This document shows, in pieces, positions 12,277 to 24,275 of a stretch of DNA of 64,000 nt. The stretch lies in NCBI GenBank assembly GCA_019915135.1, contig JAHLMK010000001.1, forward strand, positions 6,076,001 to 6,140,000, in the 5' to 3' direction. The DNA is from Strobilurus pachycystidiatus. Lineage: Eukaryota > Basidiomycota > Agaricomycetes > Agaricales > Physalacriaceae. Position numbers and translations under genes: made by a program. The notes below the pieces were generated by a model, which was given only the letters and a program-made list of their open reading frames with translations, did not search any database and was not told the origin of the DNA. Within the stretch, counting starts at the first letter, position 1. Every line of letters begins with the position of its first letter.

Positions 12277-13287
12277 CTAGACTCCGGGGAGAAAGTGCCC
12301 GGGACTGAATGCGGGGGCTCCGAGTCGTACGTATATTGAGCTCGGGTATGGGGTACACAGAGGGTCGGTCGTGTATGTGATAGCTAGTTGGCGGAATAGA
12401 AGTAATCCTCCGACACTTAGACACGAGAAGGTTAGATCAGCTGGGAATGGTGATAGAACGACGACACCTGTAGGATAACTAGCGGGCGTTGGAGTGCCGC
12501 TTGGAGGAATGATGCTAGACTGATCATGAGGCGGATGCACCATTTCCGCCGGCAACTTATCACGTAGAACCTCTATCAGAAGCATCACCAGCCTATACGC
12601 GTCCGCATCCCACCTCCCAGGTTGACTGATATCCTCATCGAAATCCTTCACCAGCCCGTGCACTTCCTTACACGCCCTATGCAAAATCCCATGCGCCCTC
12701 TTCTGCGCGTCCCCCTCTAACCTCGATATTGCCAAAAAGTGGTTCGCTACATCATCGTTGTTGTTCAGCCCCGCGATCGGAAACCACGGCCGTACCCGCA
12801 TGTATATCGCCACGGCAACTTTGGCAAAATACCCTAAGGTCGCTTGGAAGTCCGCAAAGTTGGTCCTCGAATAGAGCGCTGAGTCGACGCGCTTTGCGTG
12901 TCGGAGAGAGCGCAGCCATGCCAGTAGGCAGCAGAAGTTGAGGGATTGGCTGAAAGCGCCGCTGTACACCATCATGGACATGCCTTTCGGGAATTGAATA
13001 TCGAATTGTGGGGAGCGGGGAAGATTTATGTACCCAAGACAAAAAGGCCTTTCCTCATGGGCATCGGCCGGAGGTGCACTGTGCTCTGTGACGCATGGAA
13101 TTTTTTGGAGATTGGATTTCGGGCGTGGATGGGCGGCGTTGGTATGGCGGCATGCAGGTCGTGATGAGAGGCGCGCATCCAGAGTCTGTCGAACAGCATA
13201 ATGGCGTGCTGATGATGGCGCACACTCGACAAGTGATTGTATTGACATACATGATGTCGGCGTCACAGTGTCAAAGTACGTTATCAT
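12277..13287 (-). CDS. Uncharacterised protein, long open frame
   Basis: An uninterrupted frame of 336 codons with an ATG at 13287. The central part is protein-like and helical (residues about 100-260), for example FCCLLAWLRSLRHAKRVD, FADFQATLGYFAKVAVAIY and WDADAYRLVMLLIEVLRDKL. The first 60 codons and last 60 codons have unusual composition and may be untranslated or intronic; an alternative start is the Met-Ser-Met-Met at codon 103. I do not recognise a family. It shares orientation with the cyclase gene about 100 bp downstream. Confidence 0.45.
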   Translation of the reverse strand: MITYFDTVTPTSCMSIQSLVECAPSSARHYAVRQTLDARLSSRPACRHTNAAHPRPKSNLQKIPCVTEHSAPPADAHEERPFCLGYINLPRSPQFDIQFPKGMSMMVYSGAFSQSLNFCCLLAWLRSLRHAKRVDSALYSRTNFADFQATLGYFAKVAVAIYMRVRPWFPIAGLNNNDDVANHFLAISRLEGDAQKRAHGILHRACKEVHGLVKDFDEDISQPGRWDADAYRLVMLLIEVLRDKLPAEMVHPPHDQSSIIPPSGTPTPASYPTGVVVLSPFPADLTFSCLSVGGLLLFRQLAITYTTDPLCTPYPSSIYVRLGAPAFSPGHFLPGV

Positions 13288-14403
13288 AGTACAGTAGAGC
13301 GGAGGGTCGTCGGGTCAGGCGACCGAGGTTGCCGAGTTGCCGTCGGGCCGAGGTAAGCGGCGCTTGTCCCCCTTTTTCTAGTTTTTGATGCGCCGTTCCA
13401 AACCAGTACCATGCAATGATTGCGACGCATACTAGCCACCTCGCCGCTCTTTGTGCTCCCATAAGTCTGACGTCCTGGTCCTTCTCGGAACCATTCATCA
13501 TAAACGTGACGCGCTGATCTGATCGTGTCAGTCGTGGGCTTGCATTACTCAGATCAATCAATCTCATCCACACCGACTCGGGTTTTAGAAAGCAACTCGT
13601 TTCCTAAACAGGCTATATAAGCTGCTCTCCATTGCTTCGGACTCCCCAGCTTATAAACACATTCTGCACAAAGGTGTGCCCAACGTACGTGCTCATATCG
13701 GCTCCCATGCTTCGCCACAGTTCTTAGCCTATTCTAAAGGAGGCGAAACGTAAACAGACATCTCATCAGCAAGCTACACGCATTACGGTCGCTCACAAGG
13801 TAAGCTTCAAGTTACAGTTTCTGATGAATCTCACCTCCCTTCTAGGACGAGGAATGTCCGCGCTCACGAAAGATGACGGATTCGTCAACGTTACCACAGA
13901 GTCGACCCCCCAGACCATCGAGGCCAGTAGGCGCGCCAAATACGTTGCAGTGCAATCAGACAAGGCGGCCATCGATCCCATGCGTCTGTCGTCCTTGCCA
14001 CGTAAAACAGATCTCATCGAAATCACCTTCGAAGACACTAAAAGCTACGGGATGTGCGTATCGGGCGGGAAAGGCCAGTGGTTCTGTTCGGGATAAAGAC
14101 AGGGCGGATTTATATCGCGAAATGGACAATACCCTTGCATGAATACCCCACGACATACCACTCGTTGAGACCCAATATGCTTTTGGTGTACGGACTAGAC
14201 CACCCGTTGCTGTTGCGATTAGAGAAATGTGACTCTTATACTGGTTGGCGAGAGGCGGTAGCAGGGCGGGCAAAGGGCGGGGATGAGGCGCATGGGATTA
14301 CAGTTACCAGTATCAAACACGTTTCGAACCTGTGGCGGCGAGATTTTTTAGAACACATTCTATCTGACTCTTCACGAAAGAAGCTCTGCAGAAGCAGGCC
14401 TCG
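13288..14403. other. Spacer with one weak plus-strand open frame
   Basis: A 90-codon plus-strand frame from 13824 (MNLTSLLGRG, later LIEITFEDTKSYG) and a following frame from 14054 may be exons of a small gene. No splice chain or domain supports this. The second frame runs into the 3' end of the opposite-strand membrane protein gene. Confidence 0.3.
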
Positions 14404-15585
14404 TCAACCATTTCCTGGTTCCACCATGCTTTCCACAGCAATATGCGGATTTACACTGGCAAAATGAATACGGGATTCGAGGTCCTCTGCAGAAGCCTGT
14501 ATGAATGAGGTCGATGACGCTGAGAATTTTGGCGGGGCTCCATGACCAGTGACATCACGCACGAGGAGCAGGGTGGGGGCGGCGCACTAGGACAAATTGA
14601 GAAGGGAAGTCATGCGAGGGGGAACAGCATACGTACCGTGACGGACGGAAGAAGAGCGTCAACATAGAGGAAGGATTCAGCCTTCGTAGTCGTCAAAACC
14701 ATGACCAGATCAACGATATACACCGCAGTGAATATGAACGCTGAGTCCACGAGTATCCCGATGACGCTGCGGGACGTCTTGAGACCGTGTCGCCACCCGT
14801 TCATGGGTAGCATGCGAGCAAGAAGGCAGAGCGTGCAGAGCGAGTTGGTCGAGACAATCATAGACAAATAGATCGTGTCCCATCTAATAGAGGAAAACGA
14901 TTCAAGACGGAGTGTCTGTTCGATGGGAAGGAAGCGTAACGTTGTCATGACGCTAAAAGCGACTAGCAACACGGATGAATATCATATTATGGCAGCGTAA
15001 CAATGGTGAATCTTACCCAGCTCCATGGTCAATGTCAGAACAGGCAAGATGATGACGAACCAATTGTGGTCATGTACGACCCAAGTACGCCACAGCTGTG
15101 TGGTGATTAGTAGGTATACGGGCAAGACCACAAACGCACTATGATGAAATCTGCTAGAAGAACATTGATGCACGGAACGATAAATGCAAGCGTCTCGATT
15201 CCATCTGGAGTATGGGGGATAACAACATGTTCCAAGACTTTTTCCTGGGTGACTCCAGAGTCGATGAAGTCCCGGTTGATGAAATGCCAGAGACAACCAG
15301 TGCGAATGGTCAAGAGCATCCATAGAACCGTGACAACTCCCGCTATCACCGTTTTTGGAAGGCCAATTTTGACTGGGCGAGGCGCCACTGGTCCTTATAA
15401 TGAGATGATAGCTCACAGAAATTGAGAGAGGAGAACACACCGAGACGATACACAGAAACCACCCAGATCACAGTATGCGCTGCATGGCAGAAGATTTCGA
15501 GTATGTGCGAGTTGAGCAGAGCCGCGAGGAAGTCCCGGACTTGCGCCTCCGACCAGCCCAGCTGCGCGGAGATTGGTGCTGACAT
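14404..15585 (-). CDS. Seven-helix membrane protein of unknown function (Agaricomycete family)
   Basis: Five exons with good splice sites. Exon 1 starts MSAPISAQLGW and holds helix 1 (LEIFCHAAHTVIWVVSVY). Exon 2 carries KTVIAGVVTVLWMLLTI and LAFIVPCINVLLADFIIL. The conserved cytosolic motif LWRTWVVHDHNWFVIILP follows, spliced over GTGCGT-ACAG. Exon 4 contains three helices (TIYLSMIVSTNSLCTLCLL, SVIGILVDSAFIFTAVYIV). Exon 5 supplies the family-typical CAAPTLLLVRDVTGHG and a hydrophilic tail ending at 14404. The LWR.W.V..HNW segment is typical of a large mushroom-fungal family of 7-TM proteins, often suggested to be receptor-like; no ligand is known. The last exon overlaps a meaningless plus-strand frame. 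Confidence 0.78.
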
Positions 15586-16623
15586 GGAGCAATGCGGGCG
15601 ATGCTTGAGCTCCGCTGCGATGTCTGCCCGAAGAAACCCTCTTAAGGATCCTATGTGGAGGTCAGGAATCGTCTCACGGCAAGAATATAGTATTGGGAAG
15701 CATGCACATATAATTCTGACAACCGCAATACACAGCGAAGAGATGTCAATCTTCTTTGAATTCAGTTGGACGTACTCGGTTATCACGAAGATCAAAGTCG
15801 TTAGTGGCGGCATGTTGCCAGCCAACGTATGGAGTGAGGAATGAGAGGAGAAGAGCAGGCATAGCTGCTCATACGGTAGTCATCTCTGACATGCAGGTTG
15901 CGCCATGCGTAGCTCGAGAGCGCATCAAACTTTTGCTGTCCAACGTGGACGTCCAAGTCCAACCTGGGAAGCATTACGTCACCGATCGCGTCTTCTTCAC
16001 AAACACTCATCTTCCGAATTGGTTTGTGCGGCGAGCTCGGGTAGTCATCTCTCTGGCGATCTGGCTAGTAGGTCCTGATGGTCGTGACTTGTCGCCTCTG
16101 TCTGGATCTCACGTCGGAACCTACGGCCACGTTCAACGATCCGGTGTCATGTTTGGGTTGCAACCTCGACCAGACAATGTGCGCACGGCCCGGTGCCACC
16201 AGAAGCAGCTGCCCTTGCGTGCTTCAGCAGAATCAACCTAGATATCTCTAGAAAGCTCGTAAAACTCCAGGTCTGAGATCCGCCTCCCAATTTTTCAACC
16301 CTGGCGAGGAGCGGGCCGAGCACTGCCGTTTCTTTCTGCGTTTGTTTAGTCTCGTTCAATCTAGACTTTTCGCTTCGTTGCGCGCGATCACCTGCAGAAC
16401 CTGTGCGCTACCCGGGCCGATGGCCAGACCCCGTCAGGATTTGGCCACATCATCAACCAATCCGCTGTTCTCATCACTGCCATCGAAGACTAAAGAATCG
16501 ACTCTCGGTTCCAGGGCGCATGACAGGAAGAATATATAACGCGGTCTACGAGTCTCTGTACTGCATTGTACACATCTCCTCAAACACATCACCACCACTA
16601 CCACTACCAATCTTACTACTACA
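15586..16623. other. Divergent intergenic region with TATA box
   Basis: About 1 kb between the membrane protein gene and the first DUF6593 gene. Open frames on both strands are overlapping and domain-free. The DUF6593 promoter occupies the last 100 bp. Confidence 0.5.
16533..16539 (+). promoter_or_regulatory. TATA box of DUF6593 gene
   Basis: TATATAA lies 85 bp upstream of the ATG at 16624, a typical spacing for a strongly expressed fungal gene. The inverted paralogue at 19363 has a similar box about 75 bp upstream (19435-19443, minus strand). Confidence 0.55.
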
Positions 16624-17336
16624 ATGTCGACAATTCAACTCGACATCGTCCCGGACAACCTGCGCAATTGCGTCGTCAAAGACCACTCGTCGGGATCCGA
16701 GCTCTACGTCCTCAACTCGCCCAAGGAGCATACCGGACATACGACTATCTCAAGGGCAGGGAAGGATGGCGAAGTCCTCGCGACTGTTCACTACCACGAT
16801 ATGCCGGTCATTCCCGATACCATCACTCTCAATGATGGCGAGCACCACGGAAAGATCAAGATACGCAGCTGGCTCAAACCGGTGACTGTCGTACGCTCTC
16901 TGTACGTTTTGGGCTGTCTGAATTCGTTGAGTACACTGCTGACGGTGTCCCATAGTCCGGTCCACTTCGAGTACCATGGAGCGGAATACACCGTCCAGAT
17001 GGTAAATGAAAAGCTCGCTGTGCGTCCTCTTTGTGTTTCTCCGCTTCCGTCTCTCATCACGCAAATCTCTAGCTCTCTCCTTCTGGCACCACACTCGAAC
17101 CTATCGCGGTTTTCGAAGGCTCTCATCACCCGTACGTCCCTGGGAGTCGTTCTTCCCACGTCAAGGACACACCGGCGGACTCAACCGCGCACTTGACGCT
17201 GCAGCCCGCCGCAAGGGACATGCAGGACGAGGCAGTCATCGCGCTGCTCGTACTAGTGGAGCGCCTTAGGGTTGCCGGGCGTAGCGACGGAGAGCCTTGG
17301 ATGATCGTCGGACCTGGGGCCCAAATTGGGCTGTAG
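16624..17336 (+). CDS. DUF6593 protein, copy 1
   Basis: Three exons (16624-16901, 16956-17019, 17073-17336) sum to 606 nt, giving 201 residues. The order is typical of the Agaricomycete DUF6593 family: SELYVLNSP, LATVHYHDMPVIPDTI, IKIRSWLKP, FEYHGAEYTVQ, and a C-terminal helix DEAVIALLVLVERLRV. The fold is probably a single beta-barrel-like domain and its function is unknown. It is closely related to the convergent gene at 18643-19363 (shared LRNC, VHYHD, IPDTI and WLKP motifs). No signal peptide or membrane segment. Confidence 0.85.
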
Positions 17337-17611
17337 GCTCGTGGGATATATGAAGGCAAGGGGAAGCAATGTGGAGAGACGAGGACGAGAAAAGAAATTT
17401 CAGGATCGTGTATGTGTAACCGCAATACCATAATTTCGTTTTATTTGCCATCGAATTTTACTGAATGTTAGATTGTATACGCAGGACTGCAGGTAGGGAT
17501 CATGGTACAAAGAATCGAATTTTTCTGCGCAATCAATCTCGCCTTTATCTTGTCTCGAAGCCGAACAGCAAATGAGAGCGGGGTGGTGGACGCGACGCGT
17601 CAGTAGGGTTG

Positions 17612-18455
17612 TCATGACCTCCCAGGCGGCACACTCCTCCACGCCACAGCCTGCCACCGCGTCGCCTTGTCCTTCTCGCTTGCTTTGACATTCTGCGACA
17701 CAAGCAACCCCGAAATGACAATAGCGTCCAACAGCTCTCGTTGCAAATTGTTCTGGATGTGAAGGCTGATTATGATTTGTCCTGGTGCCATTCTGAAGTT
17801 CCTGTCGACGAGGATGCGCTGGGTGGGGTGAAACATTGCCAGTGCGTCAGATGATTGCGAGGAGGTGAGCTGTCACGGTGGGCAATGGTGAGTAAAGGAC
17901 AGTTTTAACTTCGAACTTGTATGCCTACTTGCAGATTCCTCGTCTCGTCGTCCACAAGATCCCAAGTGTATTGATTACCGGCGTGGATGAACTGTGCTGG
18001 ACTATCATTGTAAGCTATCGTCTTGACTTTCGAAGGAAAATAAGGTGAACTGACACTCACACTGCACGCGTTACGCTCATCTGCCTCAGCCACTTTCTTA
18101 TGGAGTACTTATCCTTTTGCGCTCCATGGTAAAACGTGATCGTGTCGTGTTTCAGAGGAAGGTCATAACGGTCTATCACTGCTACCAGATCTCCTTGACC
18201 TTGACCATCTGCTTGTGGCTTCCGCTCAGGACTCCGAGAAATGACTGTAGTCATATGCGACCCAAACCTGAGCTTGTACGACGTTTTGATTGAATACATT
18301 GTACATTGTGCCTGCGCGTCTTTGATGATAGTATGCTGAGACGTAAGCTGGTGGATCTCGAGTGTGCGAGTGATGGTATTAATGGAGGAGGCAAACGAGA
18401 TCCCGTATCCTGAATTGTATGAGGATACTTCGCTCCAAGTAAAACTTGAAGACAT
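17612..18455 (-). CDS. DUF6593 protein, copy 2 (divergent)
   Basis: Starts MSSSFTWSEVSSYNSGYGI and contains the family features DTITFYHGAQ, KYSIRKWLRQM, QFIHAGNQYTWDLV and a C-terminal QRELLDAIVISGLLVSQ helix, ending at 17612. Introns lie near 18050 and 17880. It is much more diverged from copy 1 than copy 3 is. Function unknown. Confidence 0.75.
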
Positions 18456-18642
18456 AGCGTAGCGCAAGATGTGTTGCCTCGTTGTCGTGGAACTGAGCAA
18501 GCCAAGTTGATTCTATTTCGAGGCTCAGGTCCACAGTCCTGGTCAGTTGATACCCCCCGCCCTGAGCACCCGCCCTCGTGATCGAAGACGCCGGTATATC
18601 ATTTCTACCATAGCTTACACGCCACTCATTATGCCAGTGGTA

Positions 18643-19363
18643 CTACAGCGCCATCACCGGCCCCGCGCCACCCGCTCCGCCTGTAATCATCCACGGTGCT
18701 CCAGCTTCCCCAACGACACCATCGCCCTTCTCGCTCACGCGGAGACGCTCGGCGACGACGAGAAGTGCAATCACTGCTGTGTCCTGGATGTCGAGCGCGC
18801 CGGCGTGGAGGGTCAAGTGCGATTTGGTCTCCGAGTCGTCACCGGCTTTGGCCTTGGCGTGGTTGTGATGGAGGCCCTCGAATGTGGCGATGGGAGTCTT
18901 GTCGTCAGTTTCACTGATGAGCTGATGAAAAAGCGACATGAGTAGAAAATCGGGATTAGAGAGGGACGATACGCACTGTGAGCTTGTCCTCGACGAGCGA
19001 AACGCTGTATTCTTTGCCATTTTCTTCGAAGTGGACGGGTCTACAAAACAGATCAGTCTCCTGATGGCCAACACGACACCATCGAAGATGAACTCACAGC
19101 GAGCGTACAAACGTCGCGGGCTTCAACCACTTCCTCACCGAAATCTTGCCTCCATGGTCCGCCAGCTTGATCGTATCCGGGATGATGGGTGTGTCATGAT
19201 AATGAACCGTTGCGAGCACTTTTTCCTCCGCTGTCCGCGTGATCGTGGTTGTCCCAGTGCGCGGGTGCGCGCTATGCACGGTGTACAGCTCCGTGCCCGT
19301 CTCGCGATCCTTGATCGCGCAGTTGCGCAGGTCGTCGGGGAGAATGTCGAGGGAAATGGACAT
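18643..19363 (-). CDS. DUF6593 protein, copy 3
   Basis: Three exons starting MSISLDILPDDLRNC, a close inverted paralogue of copy 1. Exon 1 carries ATVHYHDTPIIPDTIKL and ISVRKWLKP. Exon 2 carries PVHFEENGKEYSVSL. Exon 3 starts LISETDDKTPIATFEG and ends with a QDTAVIALLVVAERLRV helix and a Gly-rich tail. Introns use GTACGC-like and GTGCGT donors with TAG/CAG acceptors at the same positions as in copy 1, which supports both models and a recent duplication by inversion. Confidence 0.85.
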
Positions 19364-19434
19364 GGTGGATGGGGCTAAAGAGGATGATGGTATTCTTGGC
19401 GTGATAACAACGTGGGTGGTAGTCTGGCCTGGCC

Positions 19435-19443
19435 GTATATATA
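19435..19443 (-). promoter_or_regulatory. TATA box of DUF6593 copy 3
   Basis: A TATATATA tract on the minus strand 72-80 bp upstream of the ATG at 19363, matching the position of the TATA box in copy 1. Confidence 0.5.
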
Positions 19444-20153
19444 GACTTGGTCGAGAACCACGAGGGTGGATGGCCACTCACGGGAAGCGACGGCGAGGGG
19501 TACATTCCCTGGTCCAGCGCATGGTGCCTCCATTCAGTACATGTCAAGCGACGATGATAAAAACGCTTGTTGGTCTGCGGATCATATCTTTAGTTGCGGG
19601 GGCACCGATGTGACCGAGGCTTATCGCGACGCGTGCAAGTCATCTGAGACAAGTTATTGAATCCCGAGAAATGGCAACGTTACTTGTCGCATGGTGAGTC
19701 GGTGGCGTCTACTTACCTAGCACGTTGAGCAGAGTCTGGGCCGAATGAGTAGTATCGGCAGCAAAATCATGACAGTTGGTGAACAAGACGCGATCGGCGA
19801 CGTCATGCAGCCAATGACGCGGCGACTAGTTGTGTCGCGCGCCGTTTGGGTCTGCATCGCCTATGTCACGCCAAAGCCCTGGGACTTCTTGGCGCACACT
19901 ACTTAGTGTTTTGGTTAGACAACTTGAGCCGACCACATACTCACAGGTTCCTTCCAGTGACGAAGAAGAGACCGTTATGGACGGAAAGTCAATCGCTCAG
20001 ACTCCTCCGTTCGTCTCTTTTCAGTTTAGAATAAGTCCGTATCATATTGTAGATCATTGGTATATCATAGCCATAACGACACAGAATAACCGCCTAACCA
20101 TCGCCGATTCTTTCATAGTATTGACCGACAAACAACGACATGTCAGATGTTTG
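19444..20153. other. Intergenic, no gene supported
   Basis: Short overlapping frames only. The plus-strand frame through 19830-20369 is antisense to the kinase-like gene. Confidence 0.5.
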
Positions 20154-22418
20154 CTACTTATCATTGTCATGAGCCATATTTACAAGTTCAGTGTCAATGT
20201 CATCTGGTCCACAAGCACGCTCATCGTCGATATATTTGCCCTCGAAAAATTTCTCCAGCCGTTCATTCTCTTCCTCGTAGTCCAGCTCACTCGCTCTGAG
20301 ACTAGCGCGATCAAAGTCAATGATGGAAATGCTTCCAGCCTCATTGACGAGCATGTTCCAGGACCGTAGATCGCCGTGCAAAACACCACATGCGTGAATA
20401 TCCTTGACAATAGTCCGCATCTCGGATCTACAGACAGAGCATGAGGATAAGTAGATGCTGGGGTAAGGCATATGGCTCACATTTCAGAATCCAACACCAC
20501 TACTTCACGACCTGCATTCGTGCGTCGTTTCCCAAGAGGAGTCCCCGCATCGCCCATTATCAGAGCACCAGCTTCGTGATCTGTGTCCTGATAGTACCCG
20601 TAGATGGGAGGAATGCCCTTGACGCCGGCCGATCGTAAGCGGCAATAAATGTTGTACTCGTGTCGAAGGCGGAACAGTTTTCGCAAAGTCGTAGCAAGTT
20701 TGACAATCAAGGGTATATCCATGTTTCCTGTAGGAAGGCCCACATTTGGCCCCAAACGACCCCGGTAGACATCTCCTGTTGCACCGTGTCCGATTTTAGA
20801 GTCGAGGATCATGGTTATGTATTGGTTGGGTACATAGACTGGGGATGGTGTCTTCCCTGGAGACAGAAGAATCAAGGGAGAAGGCGAGTTGTAGATACCC
20901 ACCCGAAGGTATAGAGCGAGTACCGAACGTTTGGCAAGGGATTCGCTGACTCGTCTGATCTGAGGCAATTATGTGTGAGACGACGAGACACTGGGATGCG
21001 AAGGGTGCCTACTTGATCGATGCCAGAGACTGAGTGTGCACTGGGAGGTGCTCCACGGGAGCGATTAGCCATGCCACGCCGCCGCTTCACGTCCCGTGTT
21101 TCCTGCATATGACTTCCTGAACGCTTTGACTTCGAGTCGGGCAGTTTCTCGGGGTCCCCGTTGCGCTGAGCGTCACCAACTGGCCAATGTGCCTTTTCGG
21201 CCTCTATGACGATCTGTCGTCCGTTTTGAAGAGACTCAGATTCGTAGTCATGAGAGTCCCGGAGAGAACAGCGCTGAAGGACGTCCTCCACCAGAGCGAG
21301 ATGCAGTCCCATCCAGATCTTGCCGAAGGGCGGGCCATCAAGTGCAGAAGGATCAATCAAAGGGGATAGGTACAACGTCTGGCGAGAACGATGTCGAATA
21401 CCAATGCGAACGTTAATCCCGCAGTCAAATATAATGACCGTCGCATCAATCTTGACTGCGTCCACCCAGGCCTATACTGAGATCAGGTGTGAGCAGTATC
21501 TCGGGCAGAAGCACTTACCCGCTGAATGTATTGGCTCGCACTTGGTTCAGGGAAAACACGCTCGGTGGGAGTGATTTTACCCGCCTTGAAATGAGTGCGT
21601 GTAAGGGAGTCCGGAGTGTCCGTATCCTTAACTCGCGACGCCACCGTAGCATCGGCTTTCACCGTTTTCGATGGTGAGAGCTTCCATGGCGGACGATCTG
21701 CATCCACAGTAGGCGTACAAAGCCTTGTAGGGCTTACTCCAGTGGTTGACGAATTCACCTCCCACGAGAAGGGATGATCATCGGCGCACAAGGCGTCCAT
21801 ACCCTGGAGATAGTCTTGTGCTAGTGGCGAAAAGAAAACCCCGGAAGCAATACAGGGATAGCGTTTGCGTACCGCGGACAGACGAGATAAAGCGGCCTGA
21901 GAGAATTGCTCGGATGTGTTGGGGCCACCGAATGTCAGCGCACGGTCATGAACGACAAACCCGTTCTTGAGGTCCTTGTCCCAGTCTGGTTTCAATACAG
22001 GTATGCGACCCCAGCCGAGGGGCGTCCGCACATCCGGATTCTCAGGATGAAGAAGGCAGCTAGAGGCTACCTGGTAGCAGCCAGGTCCTATCCCTTCCTG
22101 TTGAAGTTCCAGCACAGAGTCCGCGGTCGTTCTAGTCATGGGGTCCGTGTACACCATTGGTATGGAAACAAGATTGTTGGGAATGAGGTTTATGACGGGC
22201 TTGAAGGATTCCACGTGATGGTCGACGAGCTCGCATAGTTGCTCAGTGAGATCTGGGAAAGGCTCGATGTGCCACAAAATGAGACTTTCGTCGAGGTGCG
22301 TGTCGAGAAAGCGTATCACGTTCGGAATGCCGTCAGGGCATCGACGGAAGATGTCGCCGTAAGAGGGCATCCGAAATTTGAGACATTCGTCGACCTCTGG
22401 TTGCAAGTCGCTCGACAT
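20154..22418 (-). CDS. Kinase-like protein (fungal FunK1/PKc-like type)
   Basis: Five exons. Exon 1 starts MSSDLQPEVDECLKFRMPSY and forms an N-terminal region of about 300 residues; exon 2 (WVDAVKIDATVIIFDCGI, PFGKIWMGLHLAL) completes it. The kinase-like half follows: glycine loop DSKIGHGATGDVYRGRL, a VKLA segment with the candidate Lys, ALIMGDAGTPLGKR hinge region, catalytic loop HGDLRSWNMLV (HxDxxxxN present) and metal-binding DFD in IIDFDRAS where classical kinases have DFG. Such proteins are expanded in mushroom fungi and may be active or pseudokinases. Donors GTAAGT, GTAGGC, GTGGGT and GTGAGC keep frame. The ATG at 22418 begins the conserved region; the open frame continues upstream without an ATG that improves the model. 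Confidence 0.8.
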
Positions 22419-23739
22419 GGTAGAACGCGATGGTTGGGTGAGAAGGCGGACCACGTGCCGCCATATTACTATGACATCAAAAAATACGCGGCATGGACGA
22501 CCCTGCAGGATCGCCCTCACTTTCACACCTTTGCTTCGCAAGCCATAAAAAATGGTACTTGGCTCACCATCGGTGGGCATCCATACGTGCAATCTCTCCC
22601 ACCTCTCTGGGCCCTTTAATTTCCAATCTGACAGTTGACTAAGCCTCTGTGCTTCGCACGGACTCATCCAGCCCTGTAACTCTCCATTTCCTCCCGAGAA
22701 TCACACGCGCTCATCAACAAACTGTCTTAGCTCAGCGGTGGAATGCTCAGCAATCAGTCCCGATGCTCCAAACTCCATGCTTGTCGTCAATCAAAAATTC
22801 TCCGCCGCTGACAACCAGGACTACACGGTTGGTGCCGCATGCATTGCTCTGTTCTCTTTGGGTACACGTGGAGAGGTCAGAGAAATCTCGGACGCGGTGG
22901 CGGGTTTACGCATCCAGGTCATGATCTGCTCACTCTGGCACCTATTGCGCATCGTGGCGGAATCCCCTCTTGATTCCTCCAGCCATCTCTCTTCCGGGAA
23001 TCACGCTGACTGATTTTTTGGGCAACGAGATATATTTACCAATGCAATTTGCGAGCCTTGGGATGTGAGTCAGAGCGTCACAACTCTTTTTATCAGGTTC
23101 AAGACAGCTGACTTCCCGTTTTGCAGGATTTTCAATTTACAGTCTTGGTCCTGTTCATACCAACGGTCGGTGGACTAATTACGAAATTGTGTACACCACT
23201 TCTTGAATTGGTGCTATCCCGAGATTCGTGGGCTGTTACTGATGGCATGAAAGTCGAGATGTCGATTCTTCTTAGCGGGGTGATAATTAGCACAACATTC
23301 TCACATCATTGAGAAACCAATGCACGCGGCAGTCAAGACGAAGATATTGGTATGTCGATGGGTCCAGCACGTCTTTGAAGCACCAACTGACCACATAACA
23401 GTAGTGGATGCCAGAGGTTTGGACATCTCCTTAAAGAGACGAGTGGGCTGGGGTGGTTCGATATAGCCCCAGGACCTGTTACGGTAGTCTCCTATGAACA
23501 GACGTCGAAACTGACAATGACACGCATGTACATCCCAATGAAGTGCGTGATTGTCATGATGGGATCGATGACACGTCCGGACGATACTACTTACCTCAGG
23601 ATCGGCGAGTGTGCCTCCTGTAAATCTGAAATTGTAGATAGCGAAATCGTAATATTGAAGCATGTAGCAATAACCATAAAATCCCATATCAATATAGTCC
23701 GTAAACTTCTCCGCTAGCCATTCGCCTACCCGCCTAAGC
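22419..23739. other. Gene-poor stretch
   Basis: A minus-strand frame at 23580-23750 reads FTDYIDMGFYGYCYMLQYYD and looks protein-like. It lacks an ATG and overlaps the stop of the membrane protein gene upstream of it, so I do not call it. Nothing else is recognisable. Confidence 0.4.
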
Positions 23740-24240
23740 TTATGGCATCCCACTGCGATTCGGCTCGTCCCTATACTCTCCCGCTCCTCCCCGCGCGCGG
23801 GTCATCAACTCCTCCGCTTCTTTAAGCGCGTCCGGCGGTAGCTCGTCTCGCCTTCTGTCCCTTTCCGAATCCGACTCTGGCTCGGGATTGGGCGACACCG
23901 ACTCGGATCGCGAATGTGATGCTGATTGCTGTTGGTCGTCGTCCAAAAACTCTGCGGCGCTCGGGCCGTCGTCCATGCTTAGCCGGATGGGTGCGGGGTT
24001 GAGGGATTTTAGGCTGGGCAGAGGGGGCGGGATTAGTAATCTGACATGCACGCCACAAGATTTACTGACCCAACACCCACAACCCTCTTCACCTCACTCG
24101 CCCTCCTCCACAGCAAGAATACCACGCATAGTATGATCAACGAGAAGAGGAGGATGGACGGAAGATGTCCGATCGGGGCTGGCTTCGGGGAGGGGGTGGG
24201 TTCTACAGGGGGAGGTGAATTAGCAGGGAGTTTAGTGGGG

Positions 24241-24275
<35 letters not shown>

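Noticed and set aside
22735..22760. Sequence AGCTCAGCGGTGGAATGCTC resembling a tRNA D-arm
   Set aside because: No acceptor stem, anticodon arm or T-arm could be built around it.
23301..23753. Protein-like minus-strand frame with FTDYIDMGFYGYCYMLQYYD
   Set aside because: No ATG and no upstream exon that joins it; it overlaps the stop of the membrane protein gene.
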